A stretch of 64,000 nt of DNA from Streptomycetaceae bacterium (lineage in GTDB: Bacteria > Actinomycetota > Actinomycetes > Nanopelagicales > Nanopelagicaceae), in contig JAIYBJ010000029.1 of the NCBI GenBank assembly GCA_027488575.1, positions 1-64,000 of the forward strand. The letters are read 5' to 3'. Positions 45,887 to 53,470 of this stretch are shown one piece after another (position 1 is the first letter of the stretch; each line of letters starts with the position of its first letter). Both the position numbers and the translations under genes were made by a program. A model generated the notes under the pieces. The model searched no databases. It was not told the origin of the DNA and was given only the letters and a program-made list of their open reading frames with translations.

Positions 45887-46833
45887 GCGAGTGCTCCCGA
45901 TTCAATGCCTTCTCCAGTTAAAAGCGTGTACAGAATTGCCATTCTTACGCTCACACCATTGCTTACTTGCTCAACGATTACTGAGCGGGCACTGTCGGCA
46001 ACGTCGGCTGTAATTTCTAATCCGCGATTCATGGGACCTGGATGCATAATGATTGAGCTCGTTTTCATTCTCTTAACTCGATCAGCATTTAATCCAAAGT
46101 AGCGCGAATACTCCCTTGCATTTGGAAAGTAGAGTTCATTCATTCTTTCATTTTGAACGCGAAGCATCATGATGGCGTCAACTTGTGGAATCACATCATC
46201 AAAATCATATGAAACATCTGCAGGCCAACTTTCAATTCCAAATGGAAGTAGAGTCGGTGGGGCAATGACTGTAACTGCAGCTCCAAGTTTAGAAAGTAAC
46301 AAAATATTTGACCGCGCAACGCGAGAGTGCAAGATGTCCCCCACAACTGCCACATGTAAGCCCTTGAGGTTTTGTGCGCCGTGCATTAAATGTTTGCGAA
46401 GTGTGTAGGCATCCAATAGAGCTTGGCTTGGATGTTCATGGGTTCCATCTCCTGCGTTTATAACTGTTCCGGACATCCATTGCGAGGAAGCCAAGCGGTG
46501 GGCCGCACCAGATGCTTGGTGGCGGATGATCACTGCATCAGCGCCCATTGCTTGCAGGGTTTGAGCAGTGTCCTTCAAAGATTCGCCCTTGCTTACACTT
46601 GAACCTTTAGCGCTGAAATTAATGACGTCTGCGGATAATCTCTTTGCAGCTGCCTCAAATGAGATTCGAGTTCGGGTTGAATCTTCGGCAAATAGATTAA
46701 CGATGGTTCGACCGCGCAAAGTAGGAAGTTTCTTCATGGGCGCATCAGAAACCCGAGCGAGCTCGACCGCGGTGTTAAGAATTCCAATTGCTTCACTCTC
46801 GCTCAGATCATTGATTGATAAAAGATGTTTCAT
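45883..46833 (-). CDS. pyrB: Aspartate carbamoyltransferase catalytic subunit
   Basis: The carbamoyl-phosphate binding motif [10 protein letters not shown] and the 80s-loop [13 protein letters not shown] are present, together with MLRVQNER and [11 protein letters not shown]. It is 316 residues. It forms carbamoyl aspartate, the committed step of pyrimidine synthesis. No pyrI regulatory gene is present, as in other pyrR-type operons. Confidence 0.97.
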   Translation of the reverse strand: MKHLLSINDLSESEAIGILNTAVELARVSDAPMKKLPTLRGRTIVNLFAEDSTRTRISFEAAAKRLSADVINFSAKGSSVSKGESLKDTAQTLQAMGADAVIIRHQASGAAHRLASSQWMSGTVINAGDGTHEHPSQALLDAYTLRKHLMHGAQNLKGLHVAVVGDILHSRVARSNILLLSKLGAAVTVIAPPTLLPFGIESWPADVSYDFDDVIPQVDAIMMLRVQNERMNELYFPNAREYSRYFGLNADRVKRMKTSSIIMHPGPMNRGLEITADVADSARSVIVEQVSNGVSVRMAILYTLLTGEGIESGALA

Positions 46834-47366
46834 AGTTCGCCGGCCCTACCGACTAAAACTTCGTCAACTCCATCAATTTCGCTCAGATGAACTTTCACGG
46901 ATTGATCACGTGAAGTCGGCAAGTTCTTGCCAACAAAGTCAGCGCGAATAGGCAGCTCGCGATGTCCTCGATCGATCAGGACTGCTAATTGCACTGTGCG
47001 TGGTCGCCCAATTTCTCCAAGAGCATCGAGTGCGGCTCTAATTGTTCGGCCAGAGAAGAAAACATCATCGACAAGGACAACATCTTTGCCTTCTATGCCT
47101 GCGGTAGGAATCTTCGTTGGCATCAACGCGCGTGGTGGGCGTAAGCGAAGATCGTCGCGATGAAGAGTTATATCTAGGGCTCCGACTGGAACAGATTTTG
47201 ATTCAATTCCTTCAATAATTGTTGCAATACGAAGAGCTAAGTGGGCACCGCGTGTAGGTATACCGAGTAAAACTAAATTATTTGAACCACCATTGCGTTC
47301 AAGAATTTCATGTGAAATGCGAGTCAGTGCTCGGGACATATCTGCCGGTGGCAGGGCAACACTCAT
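46830..47366 (-). CDS. pyrR: PyrR: pyr operon RNA-binding regulator / uracil phosphoribosyltransferase
   Basis: The PRPP-loop [18 protein letters not shown] and the N-terminal [15 protein letters not shown] match PyrR. The ORF-track start is far upstream in the promoter region; the ATG at 47366 ([10 protein letters not shown]) has a strong GGAAGGAG Shine-Dalgarno and gives 178 residues. PyrR binds a conserved hairpin in pyr mRNA when UMP/UTP is high. A match to that hairpin lies immediately before the Shine-Dalgarno, so translational self-control of the operon is expected, as described for Mycobacterium smegmatis. Confidence 0.96.
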   Translation of the reverse strand: MSVALPPADMSRALTRISHEILERNGGSNNLVLLGIPTRGAHLALRIATIIEGIESKSVPVGALDITLHRDDLRLRPPRALMPTKIPTAGIEGKDVVLVDDVFFSGRTIRAALDALGEIGRPRTVQLAVLIDRGHRELPIRADFVGKNLPTSRDQSVKVHLSEIDGVDEVLVGRAGEL

Positions 47367-47379
47367 GTAAATCTCCTTC

Positions 47380-47397
47380 CCCACCTCGCAGGATGGG
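47380..47397 (-). promoter_or_regulatory. Probable PyrR binding loop in the pyr leader RNA
   Basis: The transcript reads CCCAUCCUGCGAGGUGGG. It contains UCCNGNGAGG, the core of the known PyrR-binding consensus, in the loop and upper stem of a hairpin closed by CCCA/UGGG. The pyrR Shine-Dalgarno starts at the next base. PyrR binding would block ribosome entry; no attenuator terminator is seen. Confidence 0.75.
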
Positions 47398-47417
47398 TCG
47401 TTAAAGGATGTGTGCGA

Positions 47418-47423
47418 ACAATA
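47418..47423 (-). promoter_or_regulatory. Possible -10 element of the pyr operon
   Basis: TATTGT preceded by TGC on the minus strand resembles an extended -10. Start of transcription about seven bases on would give a leader of roughly 45 bases that holds the PyrR loop and the Shine-Dalgarno. No good -35 was found. Confidence 0.4.
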
Positions 47424-47448
47424 GCACCAAAGAAGTGGGACCTGTGGA

Positions 47449-47470
47449 TAGGAAAACCGGTGTTTTCCTA
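47449..47470. promoter_or_regulatory. 22-base inverted repeat upstream of bldD (candidate operator)
   Basis: TAGGAAAAC and GTTTTCCTA are perfect 9-base complements around CGGT. The repeat ends 7 bases before the proposed bldD -10, so it covers the -35 zone of bldD and lies upstream of the pyr promoter on the other strand. It does not resemble the AGTGA/TCAC BldD box I recall from Streptomyces. It could bind another dimeric regulator or BldD with altered specificity. Confidence 0.55.
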
Positions 47471-47477
47471 GCTGAAT

Positions 47478-47483
47478 TAGATT
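47478..47483 (+). promoter_or_regulatory. Putative -10 element of bldD
   Basis: TAGATT lies seven bases before the bldD ATG, close to the six-base leaderless spacing seen elsewhere in the window. There is no Shine-Dalgarno in the interval. Confidence 0.45.
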
Positions 47484-47490
47484 GCCCTGT

Positions 47491-47988
47491 ATGAGCAAGA
47501 ACGCCGATACTGTCAACAGAGCCGAACGACTAGGAAGAATCCTGCGCAGAATCCGCATGGAGAAGCAATGGAGTTTGAAGGATTTCGAGAGATCTTGCGG
47601 CGGTGAAATCAAAGATGTCGTACTTGGTTCTTATGAACGTGCAACGCGTTCAGTTTCTGTAACAAACTTAGAAATTATAGCCAATACGTATCAAATACCC
47701 ATGAGCGCTCTCTTTGATGAGAACAAAGAGTTTAATCACTCAGGAATTCAAGGACGCGTCATCCTGGATTTACGTAAAATTCGGGATTCAATGGCAACCT
47801 CTAATTCAGAGGCGTTATCCCTACTCCATCAGTTCACCAAAACCATCGTCACTATGCGAATGGATTGGAACGGCGAGATTCTCTCACTTCGTACAAGTGA
47901 CGCAGCTTTTCTTTCAATTTTTTTTGCAAACAAAGATATTGAGCTGCAAAACTTCTTAATAACTAAAGATTCAGATCGCCACGGATAG
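47491..47988 (+). CDS. bldD: BldD-like transcription regulator
   Basis: The ATG at 47491 ([10 protein letters not shown]) is used; the ORF-track start is a TTG. The 165-residue protein has an N-terminal helix-turn-helix of the XRE type ([20 protein letters not shown]) and a C-terminal domain like Streptomyces BldD. The latter contains [15 protein letters not shown], which fits the c-di-GMP binding signature RxD-x8-RxxD. The gene lies between pyrR and nusB-efp, the position I recall for bldD in Streptomyces. In sporulating actinobacteria BldD with c-di-GMP represses development genes; the role in this organism is unknown. Its 3' end overlaps nusB by 26 bases, convergent. Confidence 0.9.
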   Translation: MSKNADTVNRAERLGRILRRIRMEKQWSLKDFERSCGGEIKDVVLGSYERATRSVSVTNLEIIANTYQIPMSALFDENKEFNHSGIQGRVILDLRKIRDSMATSNSEALSLLHQFTKTIVTMRMDWNGEILSLRTSDAAFLSIFFANKDIELQNFLITKDSDRHG

Positions 47989-48385
47989 AGGCAATTCTTC
48001 CAAGAACGCCATGGATGTATCCGGCCGATTCATCAGTAGATAACTCCTTGGCGAGGGCTAAAGCTTCATCTATCGCAACTGCATCTGGAACATCTTCTTG
48101 CCACAAAATCTCGAATATCCCTAAGCGCAAAACGTTTCTGTCCACTGCAGGTAGACGATCCATATCCCAACCTTGGGCGTACGTTGAAATCAGCTCATCA
48201 ATTTTGCGCTTGTGGGTGTCTACACCTGAGATTAGTACTTTTGTGTAATCACGAATTGGTCGAGCGTCAGGACCATCCTCTTCGACATCACGAAGAGCTA
48301 GTAAGTCCGTTGAAGGTTTGCCGCGAATATCAGATTCGTATAGCAAATCCAGAGATTGCTTACGAGCCTTACTTCTTGCCGACAC
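47963..48385 (-). CDS. nusB: Transcription antitermination protein NusB
   Basis: This 140-residue all-helical protein has SARSKARKQSLDLLYESDIRG at the N-terminus and VPDAVAIDEALALAKELSTDESAGYIHGVLGRI at the C-terminus, both typical of NusB. It works with NusE (S10) on boxA for rRNA antitermination. It is 2 bases after efp and is the last gene of the long aro/tRNA-synthetase run. Confidence 0.96.
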   Translation of the reverse strand: MSARSKARKQSLDLLYESDIRGKPSTDLLALRDVEEDGPDARPIRDYTKVLISGVDTHKRKIDELISTYAQGWDMDRLPAVDRNVLRLGIFEILWQEDVPDAVAIDEALALAKELSTDESAGYIHGVLGRIASIRGDLNL

Positions 48386-48387
48386 TG

Positions 48388-48957
48388 TTAAGCGCGACCT
48401 TGGTACGAACCATCTCGAGTGTCCACTAGAACCACTTCGTCTTGCTTGATGAAAAGCGGAACCTGAATCTCAATACCTGTTTCAACAGTTGCTGGCTTGG
48501 TTCCACCTGAAGAACGATCGCCTTGAATTCCAGGTTCTGTGTAAGTAATTGTTAGTGGAACAGATGCGGGTAATTCAATATACAAAGGATTTCCTTCATG
48601 AACAGCCACAATCGCTTCTGTGTTCTCTAACATGTAGTTAACCGCATCGCCGACAACATCAGCTGAAATATTGGTTTGATCAAAAGTCTTGTTATCCATA
48701 AAGACGAAATCTTCTCCATCTTTATATAGGAAGTTCATTTCGCGTTTTTCAAGTATTGCCACTTCAATCTTCACACCAGCATTGAAAGTCTTATCTACAA
48801 CTTTTCCGGTTAGTACCGATTTCAGCTTGGTACGAACGAATGCTGGACCCTTGCCTGGCTTAACGTGCTGGAATTCAACAACGTTCCACAATTGTCCTTC
48901 GATGTCTAACGTCATTCCATTTTTTAGATCATTCGTTGTTGCCACTTGTATAACCAC
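48388..48957 (-). CDS. efp: Translation elongation factor P with PGKGP loop
   Basis: This three-domain EF-P of 189 residues starts [19 protein letters not shown] and ends [25 protein letters not shown]. The tip loop that enters the peptidyl transferase centre reads [13 protein letters not shown], with lysine at the modified position and a proline after KG. A PGKGP loop has been reported for an actinobacterial EF-P group that works without lysine modification. The start is GTG at 48957 with AGGA six bases upstream; a GTG at 48945 is possible. EF-P relieves ribosome stalling at polyproline. Confidence 0.97.
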   Translation of the reverse strand: MVIQVATTNDLKNGMTLDIEGQLWNVVEFQHVKPGKGPAFVRTKLKSVLTGKVVDKTFNAGVKIEVAILEKREMNFLYKDGEDFVFMDNKTFDQTNISADVVGDAVNYMLENTEAIVAVHEGNPLYIELPASVPLTITYTEPGIQGDRSSGGTKPATVETGIEIQVPLFIKQDEVVLVDTRDGSYQGRA

Positions 48958-48989
48958 GCTTTTCCTGTAATCGGGCCTATTGGGCCGGG

Positions 48990-49006
48990 CTATCGATTAT
49001 CGATAG
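48990..49006. promoter_or_regulatory. 17-base near-palindrome in the efp upstream region
   Basis: CTATCGATTATCGATAG has 8-base complementary arms around one central base. On the minus strand it follows TTGAC and contains GATAAT, so it may overlap the efp promoter. It lies in the 70-base spacer between aroQ and efp, one of the few real gaps of this run. Confidence 0.45.
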
Positions 49007-49027
49007 TCAAGGGTGTAAGGATACCCG

Positions 49028-49456
49028 TTAAAGAAGAGCTTTTAGCGCGCTCATTGCCAATGCGTAAGAATTTGGACCAAAACCACCGATTGTTCCGTTG
49101 GCTACTCCAGAAATTACTGACGTATGACGAAACTCTTCACGTGCAAGAGGATTAGATAGATGCACTTCAATCAACGGAGATTTAACTAGTTCGGCTGCAT
49201 CACGGATCGCATATGAGTAATGAGTAAAAGCAGCTGGATTTATGATGACAGGATAGGAATTATCTGCTGCTTCGTGAAGCCAGGAAATAATCTCGGACTC
49301 ATCATCACTTTGGCGAACATCTGCAGTAAATCCGTGTGATGAGGCAGAACTCTGAATTAAGTTAACGAGCTGCGGATAGCTCAAATCTCCATAGATCGAT
49401 GAGTCTCGTATATCCAAGCGAGAAAGATTTGGACCATTAATTACTAATACCTTCAT
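49028..49456 (-). CDS. aroQ: 3-dehydroquinate dehydratase, type II
   Basis: This 142-residue protein has NGPNLSRLDIRDSSIYG (with the catalytic tyrosine), NPAAFTHYSYAIRDA (catalytic histidine) and EVHLSNPLAREEFRHTS. These are the features of type II dodecameric dehydroquinases. It performs the third step of the shikimate pathway. ATGA overlap with aroB. Confidence 0.96.
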   Translation of the reverse strand: MKVLVINGPNLSRLDIRDSSIYGDLSYPQLVNLIQSSASSHGFTADVRQSDDESEIISWLHEAADNSYPVIINPAAFTHYSYAIRDAAELVKSPLIEVHLSNPLAREEFRHTSVISGVANGTIGGFGPNSYALAMSALKALL

Positions 49457-50505
49457 TGGGATATTTTCTCATAGACTGATGAAAGTTCTTCTACGTTCAA
49501 ACCTTCGATTCTCTGTGTCTTGCCGATAGCTGAAAGACCTACGAAACGCAGCGAATTTCCTCGAGTTTTCTTGTCTATACCCATTAAGGCATGTAACTGA
49601 GCAAACGCGGATCGATCAAAGGTTGTTGGCAACCCAATCTTGCTAAGCAATTCTTCGTGCAAAGAAACATCACTTGCTGACAATCCACAGTGGACGGCAG
49701 ATAAATGTGCAGCGAAAACAAGTCCAATTGAAATGGCCTCCCCGTGGCGCAGTGAATACTTGGAGTAGCGTTCAATTGCATGACCTAAAGTATGTCCATA
49801 ATTTAGTGCTTCGCGTTCATAGCTTTCTTTAAAATCTGCGCTCACAACTCGTGCCTTTACTGCGACAGATTTTTCTATCAATTGATCAAGCACTTGGGTG
49901 TTTTCGCGATCTCTATCAATTTCAAAACTCTTCATCATCTCTAAAATGCTAGCGTCAGCAATAAAACCGGTCTTGATGACTTCGGCTAATCCCGCTGCAA
50001 TATCTCTATTCGGCAAAGATTTAAGCCATGTCGAATCAATAATTACTTTCTTGGGTGAATGAAAAGCACCAATTAAATTCTTGCCATATTCACTATTGAT
50101 GCCAGTTTTTCCCCCAATAGAGGCGTCAACCATTCCAGCCAGTGTCGTTGGGACTGCAATCCAATCAACACCGCGCATCCAAGAAGCACTTAAGAAGCCA
50201 GTTACATCGGTAATAGTTCCCCCGCCAATGCCGACTACGACATCTGATCGCGTGAAACCAGCCGCGCCCATCCAATCCCACATCTTTGCGATGGTTTGGC
50301 TCGATTTTGCTGCTTCTCCATCTGGAAGAGGAAAGTAATGTACGTCGGCGTCAACAGAGAATTTAGGAATGAAATCTTCTTGGGCCGTTGAGTAAAAGAT
50401 TGCAACTCGTGAATATTGTGAAAGAGTCGCGATCAGTTCGTTAAGCCAGGACTTACCGATAACTACATCGTATTGATGTTCTGATTTAACGGTAATGACG
50501 CTCAT
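49453..50505 (-). CDS. aroB: 3-dehydroquinate synthase
   Basis: This is an NAD and metal-dependent enzyme of 350 residues. Diagnostic parts are DVVVGIGGGTITDVTGFLSASWMRG, VPTTLAGMVDASIGGKTGIN, the metal ligands in YGHTLGHAIE and a C-terminal RGNSLRFVGL. Second step of the shikimate pathway. It overlaps aroK and aroQ as ATGA at both ends. Confidence 0.97.
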   Translation of the reverse strand: MSVITVKSEHQYDVVIGKSWLNELIATLSQYSRVAIFYSTAQEDFIPKFSVDADVHYFPLPDGEAAKSSQTIAKMWDWMGAAGFTRSDVVVGIGGGTITDVTGFLSASWMRGVDWIAVPTTLAGMVDASIGGKTGINSEYGKNLIGAFHSPKKVIIDSTWLKSLPNRDIAAGLAEVIKTGFIADASILEMMKSFEIDRDRENTQVLDQLIEKSVAVKARVVSADFKESYEREALNYGHTLGHAIERYSKYSLRHGEAISIGLVFAAHLSAVHCGLSASDVSLHEELLSKIGLPTTFDRSAFAQLHALMGIDKKTRGNSLRFVGLSAIGKTQRIEGLNVEELSSVYEKISQ

Positions 50506-51008
50506 GCGAGAAGTGTAACAATCTGAGTAGCTGCTTCGTTTGGCGTTAACTTATCAGTCACAATGCAGTGGTGTGCCAACGATTTATAAATTGGCCGTCT
50601 CACATTCATGAGCTCTTGCCACTGAGCCCGCGGATTACCTAACAAAAGAGGTCTGTCTCTATTGAAACCCACGCGAGGTGCCGCGCCTGCGAGTGAAATA
50701 TCCAAGAAAACAACAGGAGAACCAGAATTCTTTATTGCAGATTGAGCAGTATCCGACAGTGGTGCACCGCCACCAAGACTAAGGACACCTGAGTGTTCTT
50801 GTATCTGATGTAGAAGAACTTCTAACTCCTTTTCGCGAAAATATGGCTCACCTTTATCGACAAATATTTCGCTAATGCTCTGGCCTTCTTGGTCAGCAAT
50901 TACTGAGTCAGTGTCAACAAATCCATCATTAAGCAAGCGGGCAAGTGATTTTCCTACACTCGATTTTCCTGCACCAGGAGGTCCAATCAAAATAACGCGT
51001 GGCGGCAT
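50502..51008 (-). CDS. aroK: Shikimate kinase
   Basis: The P-loop ILIGPPGAGKSSVGKSLA, the shikimate-binding DTDSVI and GEPYFREKE, and GGGAPLS are typical. The ATG at 51008 (MPPRVILIGPPG) is 1 base after the aroC stop and is preferred to the ORF-track start inside aroC. It is 168 residues. It phosphorylates shikimate with ATP. Confidence 0.96.
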   Translation of the reverse strand: MPPRVILIGPPGAGKSSVGKSLARLLNDGFVDTDSVIADQEGQSISEIFVDKGEPYFREKELEVLLHQIQEHSGVLSLGGGAPLSDTAQSAIKNSGSPVVFLDISLAGAAPRVGFNRDRPLLLGNPRAQWQELMNVRRPIYKSLAHHCIVTDKLTPNEAATQIVTLLA

Positions 51009-51009
51009 T

Positions 51010-52191
51010 TTATTTAAAGCGCAGATTTTCCATATAAGACTCGAAGTTTCGACGAGTCTCAGAGACGCTATCTCCGCCAAACTTTTCTAGAACAGCTTCG
51101 GCAAGGACAAGAGCAGCCATTGCTTCTGCCACAACTCCTGCAGCCGGTACTGCACACACATCTGAACGTTGATTGATAGCTTTTGCTGCTTGACCAGTTG
51201 CAACATCGATGGTGTCAAGAGCTTTTGGAACAGTTGAGATTGGTTTCATCGCAATACTAATTCTTAAAATCTCACCGTTAGACATTCCACCTTCGGTGCC
51301 ACCGGCACGATCTGTTCGTCTAACAATCTTTCCTGATGTATTTTTCTCAATTTCATCATGAGCAACAGAACCGCGACGTGTGGCCGTTAAGAATCCATCT
51401 CCGATTTCAACTCCCTTAATCGCTTGGATGCCCATCATTGCACCCGCTAAACGAGAATCTAAGCGGCGGTCCCAATGCACATGCGAGCCAAGGCCTGGAG
51501 GTGTATTGAAAACTAATACTTCGCAAACGCCACCTAAGGTGTCACCATCGGAGTGCGCTTTTTCAATCTCTTCAATGATGAGTTCACTTGTTTTTTCGTC
51601 TGCGCATCTCACTGGGTTTGCGTCAATCTTTAATTGTTCATTCTCAGTAGGCAAGATCGCATCATCTGGTACTCGTACGCCACCAATAGATATAACGTGA
51701 CTTAGAATTTTTATTCCCACGCTCTGCTCTAAGAAAGCGCGAGCGATTGCTCCCAACGCAACCCGTGCGGCAGTTTCACGTGCACTCGCACGTTCTAAGA
51801 TTGGTCTGGCATCATCAAAATTATACTTTTGCATTCCGACCATGTCTGCATGTCCTGGTCGTGGTCGAGTTAATGGTGCATTACGCGCTAATCCCGACAA
51901 CTCAGATTCATCGACTGGATCTGCCGACATAACTTTTTCCCACTTGGGCCATTCAGAATTGCCTACTTCAATTGCAATCGGTCCACCTTGAGAGACTCCT
52001 AAGCGAATTCCACCCTTGATAGTGATTTTGTCCGCTTCGAAATTTTGTCTCGCTCCGCGACCAACACCTAAACGACGGCGAGCTAAATCCTTATCAATAT
52101 CTGCTGTAGTTATTTTAATGTGTGCAGGCAACCCCTCAACTATTGCCGTGAGGGCTGGACCATGTGATTCTCCTGCTGTTAGCCAACGCAT
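51010..52191 (-). CDS. aroC: Chorismate synthase
   Basis: The start at 52191 ([14 protein letters not shown]) is set by the invariant GESHG region. Further signatures are [25 protein letters not shown] and [16 protein letters not shown]. It is 393 residues. The FMN-dependent enzyme converts EPSP to chorismate. It lies 4 bases after the prepilin peptidase gene. Confidence 0.97.
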   Translation of the reverse strand: MRWLTAGESHGPALTAIVEGLPAHIKITTADIDKDLARRRLGVGRGARQNFEADKITIKGGIRLGVSQGGPIAIEVGNSEWPKWEKVMSADPVDESELSGLARNAPLTRPRPGHADMVGMQKYNFDDARPILERASARETAARVALGAIARAFLEQSVGIKILSHVISIGGVRVPDDAILPTENEQLKIDANPVRCADEKTSELIIEEIEKAHSDGDTLGGVCEVLVFNTPPGLGSHVHWDRRLDSRLAGAMMGIQAIKGVEIGDGFLTATRRGSVAHDEIEKNTSGKIVRRTDRAGGTEGGMSNGEILRISIAMKPISTVPKALDTIDVATGQAAKAINQRSDVCAVPAAGVVAEAMAALVLAEAVLEKFGGDSVSETRRNFESYMENLRFK

Positions 52192-52195
52192 TGTC

Positions 52196-52660
52196 CTATT
52201 GTGGCAGAAGAAGACGCATTGGGGCGTATAAATAAAGCCCAAGGCCGAAAAATATGCTTGGCGCCATCGCTACTGAAGAAGAAAACTTTCTCTTAAACAA
52301 GTAATGCAGGCACATTTGTAGCGTTAAGGCGCACCACAGTGAAAGAAAGTAAATCTCTATCTGTTGAAATTGCGCACCGACGAAACCGAAAGTGAGAACC
52401 ATCAGTAACTTCACATCACCAGCACCAATACCGATTTTTTTGGTCGACAGGATGCCAAAGAGCGCAAAAGGAATAATGATTGCAAAGAGATTTAAAACTG
52501 AGAGCATCTGAGGAATCAAATCGCCACATAGAATCGAGTCACATAAGAGTATTAGTAAGAACAGGAAGAGGTCTTTATTGTAAATCTTATGAAATCGAAT
52601 ATCATCAATAGATATCTTTATGGCAAAAACGAGTAAGAGAACAAATCGAGCTAAAGGCAC
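52196..52660 (-). CDS. A24-family prepilin peptidase-like membrane protease (short form)
   Basis: This 154-residue polytopic protein has about five membrane segments. The two catalytic aspartates of A24 peptidases are present in [11 protein letters not shown] and in the GxGD motif [10 protein letters not shown]. It lacks the N-terminal methyltransferase domain of PilD, as in TadV/CpaA. It would cleave type IV pilin-like leaders at the membrane. It lies between aroE (9-base gap) and aroC (4-base gap); a similar gene sits in this region in mycobacteria. The start is GTG without a Shine-Dalgarno. No pilin or pilus assembly gene is visible in the window. Confidence 0.85.
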   Translation of the reverse strand: MPLARFVLLLVFAIKISIDDIRFHKIYNKDLFLFLLILLCDSILCGDLIPQMLSVLNLFAIIIPFALFGILSTKKIGIGAGDVKLLMVLTFGFVGAQFQQIEIYFLSLWCALTLQMCLHYLFKRKFSSSVAMAPSIFFGLGLYLYAPMRLLLPQ

Positions 52661-52669
52661 CTTTTGAGG

Positions 52670-53470
52670 TTAAACCGAAAGCTCTTTTCTTAAAAAGCTC
52701 AACAATTCAGGTGTGGGTAATTCTTTACCTGTGAAAAACTTTATCTGCTCAATTCCTTGCGCGATTAAAAGTTCTAGCCCGCTAATTACTTGTCCTGCGT
52801 GCCCACTCCATTCATGAGCGAACTGCGTAGGCCATGGATCATAAAGTGCGTCAAAAAAAATACCAGATGGTTTAGATGAGAGACTTGTCGCAAGTTCATC
52901 TAAAACAAACTTTGGTGTTGTATTGATGACAAGGTCTGCCTTCAAAATTTTCTCATCGAACTTCCATGGTGAGAAAGTAATGGGTGACTCTTGAACACTG
53001 TTTTTCATCGAATCCTCTCTATCGGAGTTTCGATGAATTATCTGGATGTGAGTTCCATGGGAATCAAAGGCTGCCGCGGCTGCACGCGCCGTGGCTCCGG
53101 AGCCGATAATCACAACTGATGCTGGCTGCTCAGAGCTGTGAAAATTAAACGCATTTTTAAAACCAAGAACATCTGTGGAGAACAACTTCCAAGCGCCTTC
53201 GTGGTTGACAATCGTATTACCGCTTTTAATTCTAAGAACCAGTGGATCGATGAAGTCAACGCAATCAAGCGCTTCTTCCTTTAAAGGCATTGTTAGTGAG
53301 AATCCGGTCCAAGAATTTGCTTTATCGGATAAAAACTTATGAAGCGTCCCAGATGCAACGTCAAAGGAAGAATACGTTCCAGCAAGGCCGAGAAACTTGT
53401 AGGCGGCGTTATGCAATCTAGGCGAAAGTGAATGTGCGATGGGTGATCCAAGAACTGCAGCTTGTATCAA
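52670..53470 (-). CDS. aroE: Shikimate dehydrogenase
   Basis: This 266-residue protein has the shikimate-binding LGSPIAHSLSPRLHNAAY, the catalytic lysine in LTMPLKEEAL and a Rossmann motif VVIIGSGATARAAAAAF. It reduces dehydroshikimate with NADPH. The start is TTG at 53470, overlapping the mltG stop as TTGA. It may be weakly translated. The NADPH basic patch is seen as HRNSDRED. Confidence 0.93.
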   Translation of the reverse strand: MIQAAVLGSPIAHSLSPRLHNAAYKFLGLAGTYSSFDVASGTLHKFLSDKANSWTGFSLTMPLKEEALDCVDFIDPLVLRIKSGNTIVNHEGAWKLFSTDVLGFKNAFNFHSSEQPASVVIIGSGATARAAAAAFDSHGTHIQIIHRNSDREDSMKNSVQESPITFSPWKFDEKILKADLVINTTPKFVLDELATSLSSKPSGIFFDALYDPWPTQFAHEWSGHAGQVISGLELLIAQGIEQIKFFTGKELPTPELLSFLRKELSV

